Of a stretch of 64,000 nt of DNA, positions 18,501 to 25,966 are shown in pieces. Location of the stretch: positions 186,001 through 250,000 of the forward strand of contig JAUHJS010000001.1 in NCBI GenBank assembly GCA_030412945.1. Direction: 5' to 3'. Numbering within the stretch: the first letter of the stretch is position 1; each line of letters begins with the position of its first letter. The position numbers were made by a program, and so were the translations under genes. The notes under the pieces were generated by a model. That model did no database searches, had not been told where the DNA came from, and saw nothing but the letters and a program-made list of their open reading frames with translations. The DNA comes from Shiella aurantiaca. Lineage in GTDB: Bacteria > Bacteroidota > Bacteroidia > Cytophagales > Cyclobacteriaceae.

Positions 18501-18871
18501 TTACCTTTTTTATGTACAATTCCACCTCCGCGGCTGGCAAACCACAGGGTACTGTCTAGGTCCTGATAAATGTAATAAATGGAGTTATCGAGCATGCCCT
18601 CAGTATTTCCCATTTGGTAATTGGTAAAGCTTGCTCCATCAAACCGCGTGATACCATCGAAGGAGCCCAACCATAAATAACCATCATAGGATTGGATAAA
18701 ATGCCTTACCGCATTGCTAGGCAAGCCTTTTTCAGCATCCCAATGCGCATAATTGTATTGTTCCAGACTTTTGGATGGATCTAAGCCCTGAGCAAATGCT
18801 CGGGGTGAAAAGCTCCAAAGGGCTATTAGAACGAGAAAACAAGGTAGTATGGTAAGTGGTTTATTACACAT
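15584..18871 (-). CDS. Two-component-regulator-propeller / Y_Y_Y sensor histidine kinase
   Basis: 1095 residues. Signal peptide (about 1-27), then two seven-bladed propellers made of repeats such as 'LWVGTRGGLVVND' and 'GAIWIGTDNGLSRF' (about 35-630), a Y_Y_Y domain ('LEGFDKEWRHP', 'YTNVPPGTYTFKLRASN', about 660-745), one transmembrane helix (about 755-775), a long coiled coil rich in 'EIEAQ', H-box 'VSHDLRGPIATI' with His882, N-box 'NLLSNAIKYTQ', G1 'DEGVGI' and G2 'GHGLGLYAVK'. Unlike the hybrid HTCS regulators of Bacteroides, it lacks receiver and AraC domains. It closely resembles the kinase at 51325-54660 in layout and H-box. First gene of an overlapping pair of kinases. The signal is unknown; propeller/Y_Y_Y sensors often detect glycans. 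Confidence 0.88.
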   Translation of the reverse strand: MCNKPLTILPCFLVLIALWSFSPRAFAQGLDPSKSLEQYNYAHWDAEKGLPSNAVRHFIQSYDGYLWLGSFDGITRFDGASFTNYQMGNTEGMLDNSIYYIYQDLDSTLWFASRGGGIVHKKGNDFTSYTTEHGLPDNTTNTIIRYKGKLWVGTRGGLVVNDTDTTFSKQGVPEEIAKARIEFLFIDKNENLWVGTLDKGLFRWMSDTLIHYHDRNILHSNRVNGMQQATDGSFLIATNNGFTILNEKGEDQSYFTTNGLEDDIVTAVYQDSKGTVWLGTVSGLQRFRNGRFESFKSENILSYAIIEEIKEDREGNLWVSTYRDGITKINNGKFVNYSLANEPSAIVHAIIQKSENEFYLVYEQYITLLDRSTGNQNRIQFPKGMLTSVFKSAFLDSKNNLWICTRDGLIQMLANGSFKKYVMRDGLANSSTRMAVEDRQGAIWIGTDNGLSRFSNGRFETFDKTNGLSDNQIHDLAIDKEGRLVIGTDNGLNVYENGSFTHYFESDGLASNTVFRIYFDKEGVAWIGGNKGITRFKNGSFQSLGKKEGLHSDVVFQVIEDELFFLWCTTNTGVFKVAKTEINDYFDGYRKQVNSIYYGKHDGMKSKDCTALGSGIRATDGTIWFPTLQGAEVVNPISIEVNTLRPPVAIEKIKTEDFEVINPRRVVIIPPGQNELYIKYTALSFVAPELNEFEFMLEGFDKEWRHPKNLIRETLYTNVPPGTYTFKLRASNNDRVWNEEGVSLEVVILPFFYQTLAFKLLSALVLMLLVSGIYYVRVNALKRSKQHLEFLVMERTAEILKQKDEIEAQKSEIEAQRDVIEERNKFMQEAQVTIEEQNKKLEATNQELEGKINERTAKLQHAYEDLIAVNTELDNFVYKVSHDLRGPIATIMGLCNLAQVEINDELAQNYIGMMSRTAGSMNSIIHKLLSLNTMKATAIHPTKVNLKHEVKFVISRFFPNVTAIEEANIQLDMDQNLQIVTDKSLLHIIVENLLSNAIKYTQPGKKPNIQIAARLEKADELTLWFRDEGVGIQKEYFDNIFKMFFIGTEKKEGHGLGLYAVKMAITKLGGSISLRSELHQFTEFEVRIPINTVLE

Positions 18872-18985
18872 CCCTGCGGGCAGTTTTGGATAGTTGAATA
18901 CTTTAAAATAAGGTAAATTGTTGGAAGTGTGATGAGCTTGCTACTCTTTTTTCCACAAAAGCTAAGAAAAATTCAATCAATAGAC

Positions 18986-19015
18986 TTGACTTATTGATAC
19001 CGATTGGTATCTTTG
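18986..19015 (+). promoter_or_regulatory. Promoter and operator of the TetR gene
   Basis: A Bacteroidota-type promoter is visible: TTG at 18986-18988, 19 bases, then TATCTTTG at 19008-19015 (consensus TAnnTTTG). The palindrome GATACC-GATT-GGTATC (18996-19011) lies between the two elements and overlaps the -7 box, as expected for autorepression by the TetR protein encoded directly after it. The -7 box ends three bases before the ATG, so transcription should begin at or very near the start codon. Confidence 0.8.
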
Positions 19016-19018
19016 AAT

Positions 19019-19609
19019 ATGCGAAATCCTACACAAACCAAAGAAAGCATATTAGAAAGCTCAGGAAAGCTATTTAATACCCAAGGATACAAGGCCACTT
19101 CTATCAGCGACATCACGGATGCCACCGGATTGACCAAGGGCGCTATTTATCGGCACTTTGATAGCAAGCAACATTTAGAAGAAGAAACGCTGGCTCATTT
19201 GGCCAATCATATGTTTGAGGGCTTACGCAGCCGCATCAAAATGGAGGCTAGTGCACCGGGAAAACTCCACGCAATCTGTGATTTCTATAAGAATTACCTT
19301 TTCAACACTGACATTGAAGGTGGTTGTCCACTTTTAAATGCCGCTATTGAGGCCGATGATGCTAATCCCGGCCTGAAAACCAAAGCCATAGGAATGCTGG
19401 ATATGCTCATGGAATCACTGATAAGTATCATCCAGAAAGGCATAGAACATCGACAGATTAAGCCTTCAGTGGATCCGCAATTTATTGCCACGATCTTCAT
19501 TGGCGCGCTGGAAGGCGGCATTATGATGAGTAAGCTACGGAGCAATAGCGATGATATCAACCGCATCATACAGCATTTGGAAACGGTCATTTACGAAATA
19601 AGTCTGTAA
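19019..19609 (+). CDS. TetR family transcriptional regulator
   Basis: 196 residues from ATG 19019. N-terminal helix-turn-helix at about 5-50 ('KESILESSGKLFNTQGYKAT', then 'DITDATGLTKGAIYRHFDSK'), a textbook TetR DNA-binding domain; the rest is a helical ligand-binding domain ('GGCPLLNAAIEADD', similar to the C-terminal domain of AcrR/YcdC-like regulators). The frame could begin at TTG 19004, but that codon lies in the operator and -7 box, so ATG is chosen. The operator palindrome at 18996-19011 indicates autorepression; a similar site (19612-19625) precedes the next gene, an alpha/beta hydrolase, which is the likely target. The ligand is unknown. Confidence 0.9.
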   Translation: MRNPTQTKESILESSGKLFNTQGYKATSISDITDATGLTKGAIYRHFDSKQHLEEETLAHLANHMFEGLRSRIKMEASAPGKLHAICDFYKNYLFNTDIEGGCPLLNAAIEADDANPGLKTKAIGMLDMLMESLISIIQKGIEHRQIKPSVDPQFIATIFIGALEGGIMMSKLRSNSDDINRIIQHLETVIYEISL

Positions 19610-19611
19610 GA

Positions 19612-19625
19612 ATACCGATTAGTCT
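19612..19625 (+). promoter_or_regulatory. Second, imperfect TetR operator before the hydrolase gene
   Basis: ATACCGATTAGTCT matches the core of the TetR palindrome (ATACCGATTGGTAT) at 12 of 14 positions and lies just past the tetR stop codon, 10 bases before the hydrolase ATG. It may be a weaker site for the same repressor. Confidence 0.5.
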
Positions 19626-19634
19626 CTCACAGCT

Positions 19635-20498
19635 ATGAAAAAGAAACTACTCATTACCGGCTATCGCTTGTATTTGCATAGCCTCGCCCTTGTTTCGCCC
19701 CAAAAAGCGGGAGAAAAGGGTTTTCAACTATTTTGCACGCCACGGAGTAAACCTGTAAAGCCCCATCATTTGGAGTTTTTAAAAACGGCTTCGTGGTTTG
19801 TACGCGAGGTTAATGGCCACACCGTACAAGGCTACCAATGGGGCCATGGTCCTAAAAAAGTCTTGCTTTTGCACGGCTGGCAAAGCCATAGCTACCGCTG
19901 GAAAAAGTACGTAGAAAAGTTCCCTGCCGAGGAATATACCCTGATTGCCGTAGATGCGCCTGCTCATGGACTTTCCAAAGGCAAGTATTTCACGGTAGTG
20001 CTTTATAATGAGCTGATTCAAGACTTGAGTACGGCCTTTGGGCATTTCCACAGTATCGTGGGCCATAGCATTGGCGGTTTTGCGCTTTTATATGCCCTGT
20101 ATAAGAATCCTTCCCTGTCCACTACCCAAATTGTAGTAATGGGCGCGCCCGGTGAGGTAGATGATTTCTTTACTCCGCTGCAAGAAACCTTATCCTTGAA
20201 CAAGCGCACTATGAAGGCCATACGTCAGCATTTTGAAAACCAAATAGGAAAAGCACCTTCTTATTTTTCTAGCCTGCGCTTTGCCAAAGAACTGAGCCTA
20301 AAAGGGCTGATTGTGCACGATGAGGAGGACCAAGAAGCTCCTTTCCATTATGCACAGCGACTGGCACAGGTATGGTCCTCAGCCGTGCTGGTAAAAACGA
20401 AGGGTGCGGGGCATAACCTTCGCGACCCGAAAGTAATCCATTTGGTGACCGATTTTATTCAAGAAAAAGAAATTGCAAAATCGGATGTAAGCCTGTAG
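19635..20498 (+). CDS. Alpha/beta hydrolase
   Basis: 287 residues. The alpha/beta-hydrolase fold is shown by 'VLLLHGWQSHSYRW' (oxyanion loop, near residue 75), the nucleophile elbow GHSIGG (Ser near 141), an acid in 'LIVHDEEDQEAPF' (near 225) and the catalytic His in 'GAGHNLRDP' (near 260). Probably an esterase or lipase-like hydrolase in the cytoplasm; I see no signal peptide. It lies 25 bases after tetR, and a partial copy of the TetR operator falls between the two, so it is probably controlled by that repressor. The substrate is not evident. Confidence 0.85.
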   Translation: MKKKLLITGYRLYLHSLALVSPQKAGEKGFQLFCTPRSKPVKPHHLEFLKTASWFVREVNGHTVQGYQWGHGPKKVLLLHGWQSHSYRWKKYVEKFPAEEYTLIAVDAPAHGLSKGKYFTVVLYNELIQDLSTAFGHFHSIVGHSIGGFALLYALYKNPSLSTTQIVVMGAPGEVDDFFTPLQETLSLNKRTMKAIRQHFENQIGKAPSYFSSLRFAKELSLKGLIVHDEEDQEAPFHYAQRLAQVWSSAVLVKTKGAGHNLRDPKVIHLVTDFIQEKEIAKSDVSL

Positions 20499-20539
20499 TA
20501 TTGGCCCATATTTACTCAAAAGTATTTACCTATATCTTC

Positions 20540-21121
20540 ATGAAACGTATCATTTATTTTTTACTGGCTTCATTGCTCATTAGCTCGGCTTGCTCTTCGG
20601 TTAGCATTGAAAGTCAAGAGGAATTTCAAGAGCTGGAACTTCCCGATCACTCTATTGTGTGGCTTAATAAAAACAGTAAGATCACCTTCGACAAAGACTT
20701 TCAGCCCCGCGTGGTTCAGCTTGAGGGCGAGGCCTTTTTCAGCGTAGTAGCCGATAGCACGTCTGCCTTTTTGGTTAAGACCGAACTGGGTGAGGTAAAA
20801 GTGCTGGGTACCGAGTTTAATGTAAACAGCCAAGCCGATAAGCTAGCCGTGGACGTTGAGCATGGGGTGGTAGAACTACAAGTAAAAACCGACAAAAGCG
20901 TGCGCAAACTGTACCGAAGCAACCGTGGGGTAGTCAAAAAAGGACGCAAGGAAATCAAACTGGAAAGAAGCGAATTTGCCCACAAGCAATGGCTAAAAGC
21001 GATGGAGCAGGATTTTAAACAGCTGGGTAAAGAGCTTCGCAAAACCCACCGTGCCATGGAAAAAGAACTCAAAAAAGAGTTTAAAAGAGGGAAGAAAAAT
21101 ATGGAAAAGGCCTTAAAATAA
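20540..21121 (+). CDS. FecR-domain lipoprotein
   Basis: 193 residues from ATG 20540 (the frame extends to TTG 20501). The N-terminus is a lipoprotein signal with lipobox 'LLISSAC'. Residues 30-125 match the FecR domain: 'LPDHSIVWLNKNSKITF', 'RVVQLEGEAFFSV', 'FLVKTELGEVKVLGTEFNV', 'VDVEHGVVEL'. The C-terminal 50 residues are a highly charged helix (Lys/Glu/Arg rich) instead of the usual DUF4974/secretin-like domain. Normal FecR proteins have a cytoplasmic anti-sigma helix and a transmembrane segment; both are absent, and no ECF gene is adjacent, so it is unlikely to be an anti-sigma factor. The gene lies 41 bases downstream of the hydrolase gene, possibly in the same transcript; its stop is one base from the stop of the convergent gene. 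Confidence 0.8.
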   Translation: MKRIIYFLLASLLISSACSSVSIESQEEFQELELPDHSIVWLNKNSKITFDKDFQPRVVQLEGEAFFSVVADSTSAFLVKTELGEVKVLGTEFNVNSQADKLAVDVEHGVVELQVKTDKSVRKLYRSNRGVVKKGRKEIKLERSEFAHKQWLKAMEQDFKQLGKELRKTHRAMEKELKKEFKRGKKNMEKALK

Positions 21122-21122
21122 G

Positions 21123-22517
21123 CTAAGGCCTCATACTACTGCCCAAGCTGGAATGCGAATAGAAATACGTATTACCCGCTTGGACAGTAAGCGTAGTTTG
21201 CGGCTGTACATTGCTGAGTCCTGAGCGATTTGGACTGAATCCTAAATCATGCGACCCTTCCGGCAACATAATGCGCGTATAATACAGGGTGTGGGGCAAA
21301 GTTTGCCAGTTGCGCGTATCGGCTTTTTCAGTAAGTGCATTAAAGATCCCTACTACGGCACCCAACTCCTCATTTTCTCCTCTGGCGGTATATTCGGCTG
21401 CTTTTTTGAGTCCAAGGCGTAGCAAAGAAGTACCCAACTCCTTCAACATACGCTGCTGCAGCGACTGAAAGGCCACGGCATTCACATCTTCCATCACCTC
21501 CAAAGGATATTTTTTGCCATTTATATGTACCGTGGCACTTTGATAGAGCAAAGGCCTTTCTACATATTTGGGAAAGGCCACACGCAAGATGCCTAAAGAA
21601 GCCAATCCGCTCTTCTGATAGTCTTCACTGCTCATGGCAAAGGCGAAATTGAGCCCCAAGTCTTCATTTACAAAAGCTACTCCTCCGGCATTGCGGCTCA
21701 CCACAAAATTGATGCTCCACTCCTCTTTCACCGGCCCTAGGCCATTGTTCCAAAAATATACCAACTGGGCGCTTTTAGCAGGAGGTGCTTCATAGGCAAA
21801 GCCAAATTCTTTTTCGTAGGCTTCCTTCTCATCAAACAAACCTACCCAAGCCGCTGTGCGCAGCAAATCTTCCTTCAACTGACGGGGCGCTTCCAAGCCG
21901 AAAAGACGCTGATAATCTTCCTGATATACCTTGTAGGCATTGCGGTAGGCAATAAAAGCATCGTTGAATTCGCCATTGGCATCGTAAATTATGCCCATGA
22001 GGGTATGCACCATGGCATTGTCCTTCAACTTATGCTTGCCTTTGTATTTTTCATTAATTTGATTCACACGCAGTTGCAGGCGCCTGCATTCCACCAAAGC
22101 CTCCTGCCTACGGTCTAATTTGATGTAATTGAGGGCTTTGTAATAGTGTAGGTAATACAATTCGTGGTCTTCGGGCTTATACTCGGCCATCATGGGATTG
22201 GAGAGCAAAGCCACAGCTTCGTTGAAATAATTGACCCGCTGATCTTCGATATACAGATAGGCCTTTTCCAATTGTTCGTTGCTGGCCTCATATTCACCCA
22301 TGAGCGCAAGCACCACTCCCCGATTCAGGTAATGCAGCACGGTGGCTTTTCCCTTGTGCGGTTTCTTTACTTGGGCGAGGGTTTTATTGGCCGATTCAAT
22401 TTGCCCGGATTCAAACTGACGGTTAAACTCCTCATTGATACGATAATACGAGGCGCAGGCACTCGCAAACACTAAAGAAATAATCAGAAAAAACTGAACC
22501 CAAACAAAACGCTTCAT
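21123..22517 (-). CDS. TPR-containing lipoprotein (COG3014-like)
   Basis: 464 residues. Lipoprotein signal with 'VFASAC' lipobox (Cys near 21). The N-terminal half has tetratricopeptide-like helices ('NRGVVLALMGEYEASNEQLEKA', 'YYKALNYIKLDRRQEALVEC', 'MGIIYDANGEFNDAFIAYRNA' regions). The second half is a beta-rich domain with 'ALKKAAEYTARGENE'-like helix and 'NWQTLPHTLYYTR', as in COG3014 lipoproteins of unknown function that often sit near outer-membrane assembly genes. It lies 12 bases after the TonB receptor gene, as the last gene of an rpe - receptor - lipoprotein operon. Likely anchored at the outer membrane facing the periplasm; the exact role is unknown. Confidence 0.8.
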   Translation of the reverse strand: MKRFVWVQFFLIISLVFASACASYYRINEEFNRQFESGQIESANKTLAQVKKPHKGKATVLHYLNRGVVLALMGEYEASNEQLEKAYLYIEDQRVNYFNEAVALLSNPMMAEYKPEDHELYYLHYYKALNYIKLDRRQEALVECRRLQLRVNQINEKYKGKHKLKDNAMVHTLMGIIYDANGEFNDAFIAYRNAYKVYQEDYQRLFGLEAPRQLKEDLLRTAAWVGLFDEKEAYEKEFGFAYEAPPAKSAQLVYFWNNGLGPVKEEWSINFVVSRNAGGVAFVNEDLGLNFAFAMSSEDYQKSGLASLGILRVAFPKYVERPLLYQSATVHINGKKYPLEVMEDVNAVAFQSLQQRMLKELGTSLLRLGLKKAAEYTARGENEELGAVVGIFNALTEKADTRNWQTLPHTLYYTRIMLPEGSHDLGFSPNRSGLSNVQPQTTLTVQAGNTYFYSHSSLGSSMRP

Positions 22518-22529
22518 ACCAAAGGATTA

Positions 22530-24917
22530 CTAAAAACGGACTACCATTTTTACGTTCAAAAACCGTGCTGATAAAGAGTTAGGGATAGCAAAAGTGGTGC
22601 TGGTAACGTCTTTTATCCAAGTGTAGCTGATTACGTTATCGTTGCCCAAGAGGTTTAGTATTTCGGCACCCAGCCAGATATTTTTAATGCCTTTCTTTTC
22701 AGGTTTCTTAAGCAAAAAGTCGAATTCTTTAGAAAAACCGATATCTACACGGGCATAAGGTCTTCCTTTGAACACGCTGCGGTTGGCCGGATCTTCCGGT
22801 GGACCGAAAGGTAATCCACTTCCGTATTGCACGTTCACATTTACCCGCATGGAAGGATTATTGGGAAGATGATCTTGAAAAAAGATGGCTGCCGTAATTC
22901 TTTGGTCAGAAGGGCGCCTGATGTAGCCCTTCCCATCGTTTTCTACGTCTTCCTTAGTCTGCAATATGCCTAAGCTAAACCAGGATTCCGTTCCGGGAAT
23001 AAATTCCCCATTGACCCGAAAATCAGCCCCTAGGGCATAGGCTTTGGCCATATTTTCTCCAAAATACCGAATGCGCACATTATTGACCTCATAAGGAATG
23101 ACATCCCTAAGGATTTTGTAATAGGCTTCTGATAAAAATTTAAAGGTCCTTCCCCACATCATAAACTGATAATCGGAACCGGCAATAAAATGATAGCTGC
23201 GCTGAGGCTTCACGTCTTCGTTTACCTGACCGGATTGATTTCGTAATTCACGGTAAAAGGGTGTTTGATGATAGGCACCTGCTGAAAAACGAAGCGTCCA
23301 ATCCTCACGGCCTTGGGGGCGAAAGGCGTATTGTATGCGTGGACTTACCAGAAAATCATTGCCCAAGCCCCAATACAAGGCTCGAATACCGTAGGTGAGG
23401 GTTTGGTAAGCACCTATCAGCACGGTATGTTGCACAAAAGCACTGGCCTTGTGCGCGCGCATTTGATATTCCGAATTGATGGCATAGGTAACCGATACAT
23501 AATCGGATGAATCGACAAAAGCATATTCATTGAGCAAATCGTCAACCTTCTGATAACTGTAGCTTATGCCCCATTCTACTTTATGGATTTTGCCGGAACT
23601 GTAGCTTGAACGTTCTTCTATGGTAAACAAGCGCCCAAACAAGCGATTGCGGGCGTACAGATAATTGGTACCAATGCCGCGCTCGCGTATGCATTCGTTG
23701 AAGGTGGAAGAGCTGGTGTTTTTATCAACATCGCATAGGCGATAGCCGCCCTCAATATCCAAGTATTCACGCTCTCTGGTAGCAACTACACTGGCCAGCA
23801 CCGTATGCTTCAGGCGCTGATTCACCTTACGGGTAAGCGACACGCCACCTTGGTAGGTATCGTATTCCATGAGTTCACGCCCATCAAAGGCCACCAATAA
23901 GCGAAAGGCCTGATTGAAAGTACCGAACTCCGTTTCGCGGGTGGAGGGCACCACCAGATAGCGGTTGCGGGCATACGAGAACAGAAGGCTCAACTCGGTA
24001 TCACTATCTTTCTTATCCTCAGGGTCTTTATCAAGGTCGATGTGTACCAAGCCTTGAAAATCGGTGAAATTAGGCAAATACTGACCTTGCGTTTCTAAGG
24101 TATTGAGCAAATAAGTGGAACGCTTATGACGCAACCCCATCAGGTAGGAAATTCTTTTTCCCTTCACTCCTTCCAAATGCCCTGTACCCCCCAACAAGCC
24201 GAGTAGAACCGAGCCTGCGGCTTTTTCCGGTTTTTTGTATTGGATGGTCAGCACGCTCGACAGCTTGTCGCCATAAGCCGGCTGCCAGCCTCCGGAGGAG
24301 AATTCTACTTTCTCAACCAAATCAGGATTGACAAAACTCAAGCCCTCTTGCTGACCTGCACGCACCAAAAACGGTCGATACACCTCAAAGCCATTGACAT
24401 AAATTAAGTTTTCGTCAAAATTCCCACCACGTACGCTGTACGAAGCAGAAAGTTCATTGTTGGCCACTACACCAGGCAAGGTGGCAATTACTTTGGAAAA
24501 ATCGCCAAAGGCCGAAGGAAGGCGCTTGGTTTGGATGGGGTCTATGGTGTAAAGAGAATTTTCCTCGCGGTCGCGCACCCTATTTTCCTTCACTTCTACC
24601 ACCGACAGTACTTGTATCGCTTGGTTCAAGGTGATTTGCAGACGCGTATCTTGCCTTAGTACCACTTCTTGACTAGCGGACTGGTAGCCTACGGAGGAAA
24701 AGGTAAGTTGGTAGGTATCTGCAGGAAGCCTAAACGAAAATTGACCTAAACTATCGGTAGCGGTTCCTTTTTGCGTTTTTGCTTCTCGTACGCTCACTTG
24801 TGCCAGTGGCATGCCCGCAGAATCGAGCACCACCCCTTGCAAACGGAAGGTTTGCTGAGCAAAGGAAAGCGAAGAGAGCCCAAGGAAAAGGAAGAAACCG
24901 GCTAGTATTTTGTGCAT
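22530..24917 (-). CDS. TonB-dependent receptor with carboxypeptidase-regulatory-like domain
   Basis: 795 residues. Signal peptide (about 1-20), a CarboxypepD_reg-like domain ('QGVVLDSAGMPLAQVSV' to 'FSSVGYQSASQEV', about 24-95), a plug domain ('LPSAFGDFSKVIATLPGVV', 'YSVRGGNFDENLIYVNGFEV', about 130-240) and a beta-barrel ending in an aromatic residue ('FLNVKMVVRF'), as needed for outer-membrane assembly. There is no SusD gene beside it, so it is not a SusCD glycan pair. The gene follows rpe by 16 bases and precedes a TPR lipoprotein by 12. The substrate cannot be read from the sequence. Confidence 0.9.
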   Translation of the reverse strand: MHKILAGFFLFLGLSSLSFAQQTFRLQGVVLDSAGMPLAQVSVREAKTQKGTATDSLGQFSFRLPADTYQLTFSSVGYQSASQEVVLRQDTRLQITLNQAIQVLSVVEVKENRVRDREENSLYTIDPIQTKRLPSAFGDFSKVIATLPGVVANNELSASYSVRGGNFDENLIYVNGFEVYRPFLVRAGQQEGLSFVNPDLVEKVEFSSGGWQPAYGDKLSSVLTIQYKKPEKAAGSVLLGLLGGTGHLEGVKGKRISYLMGLRHKRSTYLLNTLETQGQYLPNFTDFQGLVHIDLDKDPEDKKDSDTELSLLFSYARNRYLVVPSTRETEFGTFNQAFRLLVAFDGRELMEYDTYQGGVSLTRKVNQRLKHTVLASVVATREREYLDIEGGYRLCDVDKNTSSSTFNECIRERGIGTNYLYARNRLFGRLFTIEERSSYSSGKIHKVEWGISYSYQKVDDLLNEYAFVDSSDYVSVTYAINSEYQMRAHKASAFVQHTVLIGAYQTLTYGIRALYWGLGNDFLVSPRIQYAFRPQGREDWTLRFSAGAYHQTPFYRELRNQSGQVNEDVKPQRSYHFIAGSDYQFMMWGRTFKFLSEAYYKILRDVIPYEVNNVRIRYFGENMAKAYALGADFRVNGEFIPGTESWFSLGILQTKEDVENDGKGYIRRPSDQRITAAIFFQDHLPNNPSMRVNVNVQYGSGLPFGPPEDPANRSVFKGRPYARVDIGFSKEFDFLLKKPEKKGIKNIWLGAEILNLLGNDNVISYTWIKDVTSTTFAIPNSLSARFLNVKMVVRF

Positions 24918-24933
24918 GAAACAGACTTAGGCA

Positions 24934-25584
24934 TTAAACGCGCTTAAGTTCGGCAATGGTATAAATGGGGTCAGCAGATTTAAACACATAGTTTCCGGCT
25001 ACCAACACATCGGCTCCGGCATCGAGCAAGGGGCGCGCATTCTCGCCATTTACCCCACCATCTATTTCAATCAGCGCACGCGAACCACTATCGGTAATGA
25101 TTTCTTTCAGCTGTTTCACCTTTTTGTAGGTATTTTCTATGAATTTTTGTCCGCCAAAGCCCGGATTCACCGACATCATACACACCAAGTCAATGTCTTC
25201 AATGACATCTTCCAAAAGTTGTACAGGGGTATGTGGATTAATAGCCACTCCCGCCTTGCATCCGGCTGCGTGAATCTGCTGTATCGTGCGGTGCAAATGG
25301 GTACAGGCCTCATAATGTACTGAAATAATGGCCGCTCCGGCTTTTTGGAAAGCTTCAATGTATTTTTCAGGATTCACGATCATCAAATGCACATCCAAAG
25401 GTTTGGTGGCGTGACGGGCAATGGCCTCTGTTACCGGAATACCAAATGAAATATTAGGAACAAACACCCCATCCATAATATCTACGTGGATGTAGTCAGC
25501 TTCGCTTTGATTAAGCATCAGCACGTCTCTTTCCAAGTTGGCAAAATCGGCCGAAAGTACAGAAGGGGCAATATATGGTTTCAT
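24934..25584 (-). CDS. rpe: Ribulose-phosphate 3-epimerase
   Basis: 216 residues from ATG 25584; the frame extends to a GTG at 25608, but the family begins with the short 'MKPYIAPSVLSADF' seen here. Characteristic TIM-barrel motifs: 'HVDIMDGVFVPNIS' (metal-binding His and Asp), 'LDVHLMI', 'SVNPGFGGQKF' and 'EIDGGVN' for phosphate binding. It interconverts ribulose-5-phosphate and xylulose-5-phosphate in the pentose phosphate pathway. It is the first gene of a minus-strand operon with a TonB receptor and a lipoprotein; that linkage has no obvious metabolic logic. Confidence 0.96.
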   Translation of the reverse strand: MKPYIAPSVLSADFANLERDVLMLNQSEADYIHVDIMDGVFVPNISFGIPVTEAIARHATKPLDVHLMIVNPEKYIEAFQKAGAAIISVHYEACTHLHRTIQQIHAAGCKAGVAINPHTPVQLLEDVIEDIDLVCMMSVNPGFGGQKFIENTYKKVKQLKEIITDSGSRALIEIDGGVNGENARPLLDAGADVLVAGNYVFKSADPIYTIAELKRV

Positions 25585-25747
25585 TATACTAGCATTTTTT
25601 ATGCCCACAAACCTAGCAGAAAACTCGCAGTTTTCATACTGAAAATAACGCGTGTGCGCTTATACACCCTACAGAATTCAAGCATTCTTAATACAGCCAT
25701 CATATGCAGGACATACTGTCCGCCTAGATTTGCACAAAAACACAGCC

Positions 25748-25966
25748 ATGAAAACCCTCAGCCAATCGGTAAAAAAGAATGTATTGGTATACTTCCGCTT
25801 GTTCAAGCACCTGGATTTATTGTACTGCACGCCCGATGGTTCGGTATTTATGCCGGAAGAACTTCCTCAAGCCTTGGCCAAGGAGCAGGCCGACCGGATT
25901 ATCAGCATCCACAGGCAAGATTTGTTGGAATGGAATGAAAAAGTAAGCCTGCTGGCTACACCTTAA
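25748..25966 (+). CDS. Small hypothetical protein (72 aa)
   Basis: Begins at ATG 25748; the frame is open further upstream but there reads like non-coding sequence. The protein is soluble with no signal peptide: 'KTLSQSVKKNVLVYFRLFKH', 'LYCTPDGSVFMPEELPQALA', 'DRIISIHRQDLLEWNEKVSL'. A -7-like element TAGATTTG (25725-25732) lies 15 bases before the start, supporting expression. Its 3' end overlaps the convergent response regulator by 11 bases. No family recognised. Confidence 0.6.
   Translation: MKTLSQSVKKNVLVYFRLFKHLDLLYCTPDGSVFMPEELPQALAKEQADRIISIHRQDLLEWNEKVSLLATP

Noticed and set aside
22530-24917. SusC-type glycan receptor
   Set aside because: No SusD gene adjoins it and the barrel is short compared with SusC proteins of about 1000 residues.
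25652-25747. Longer start for the 72-residue protein
   Set aside because: The extra 32 codons have no conserved look and would cross the -7-like element.
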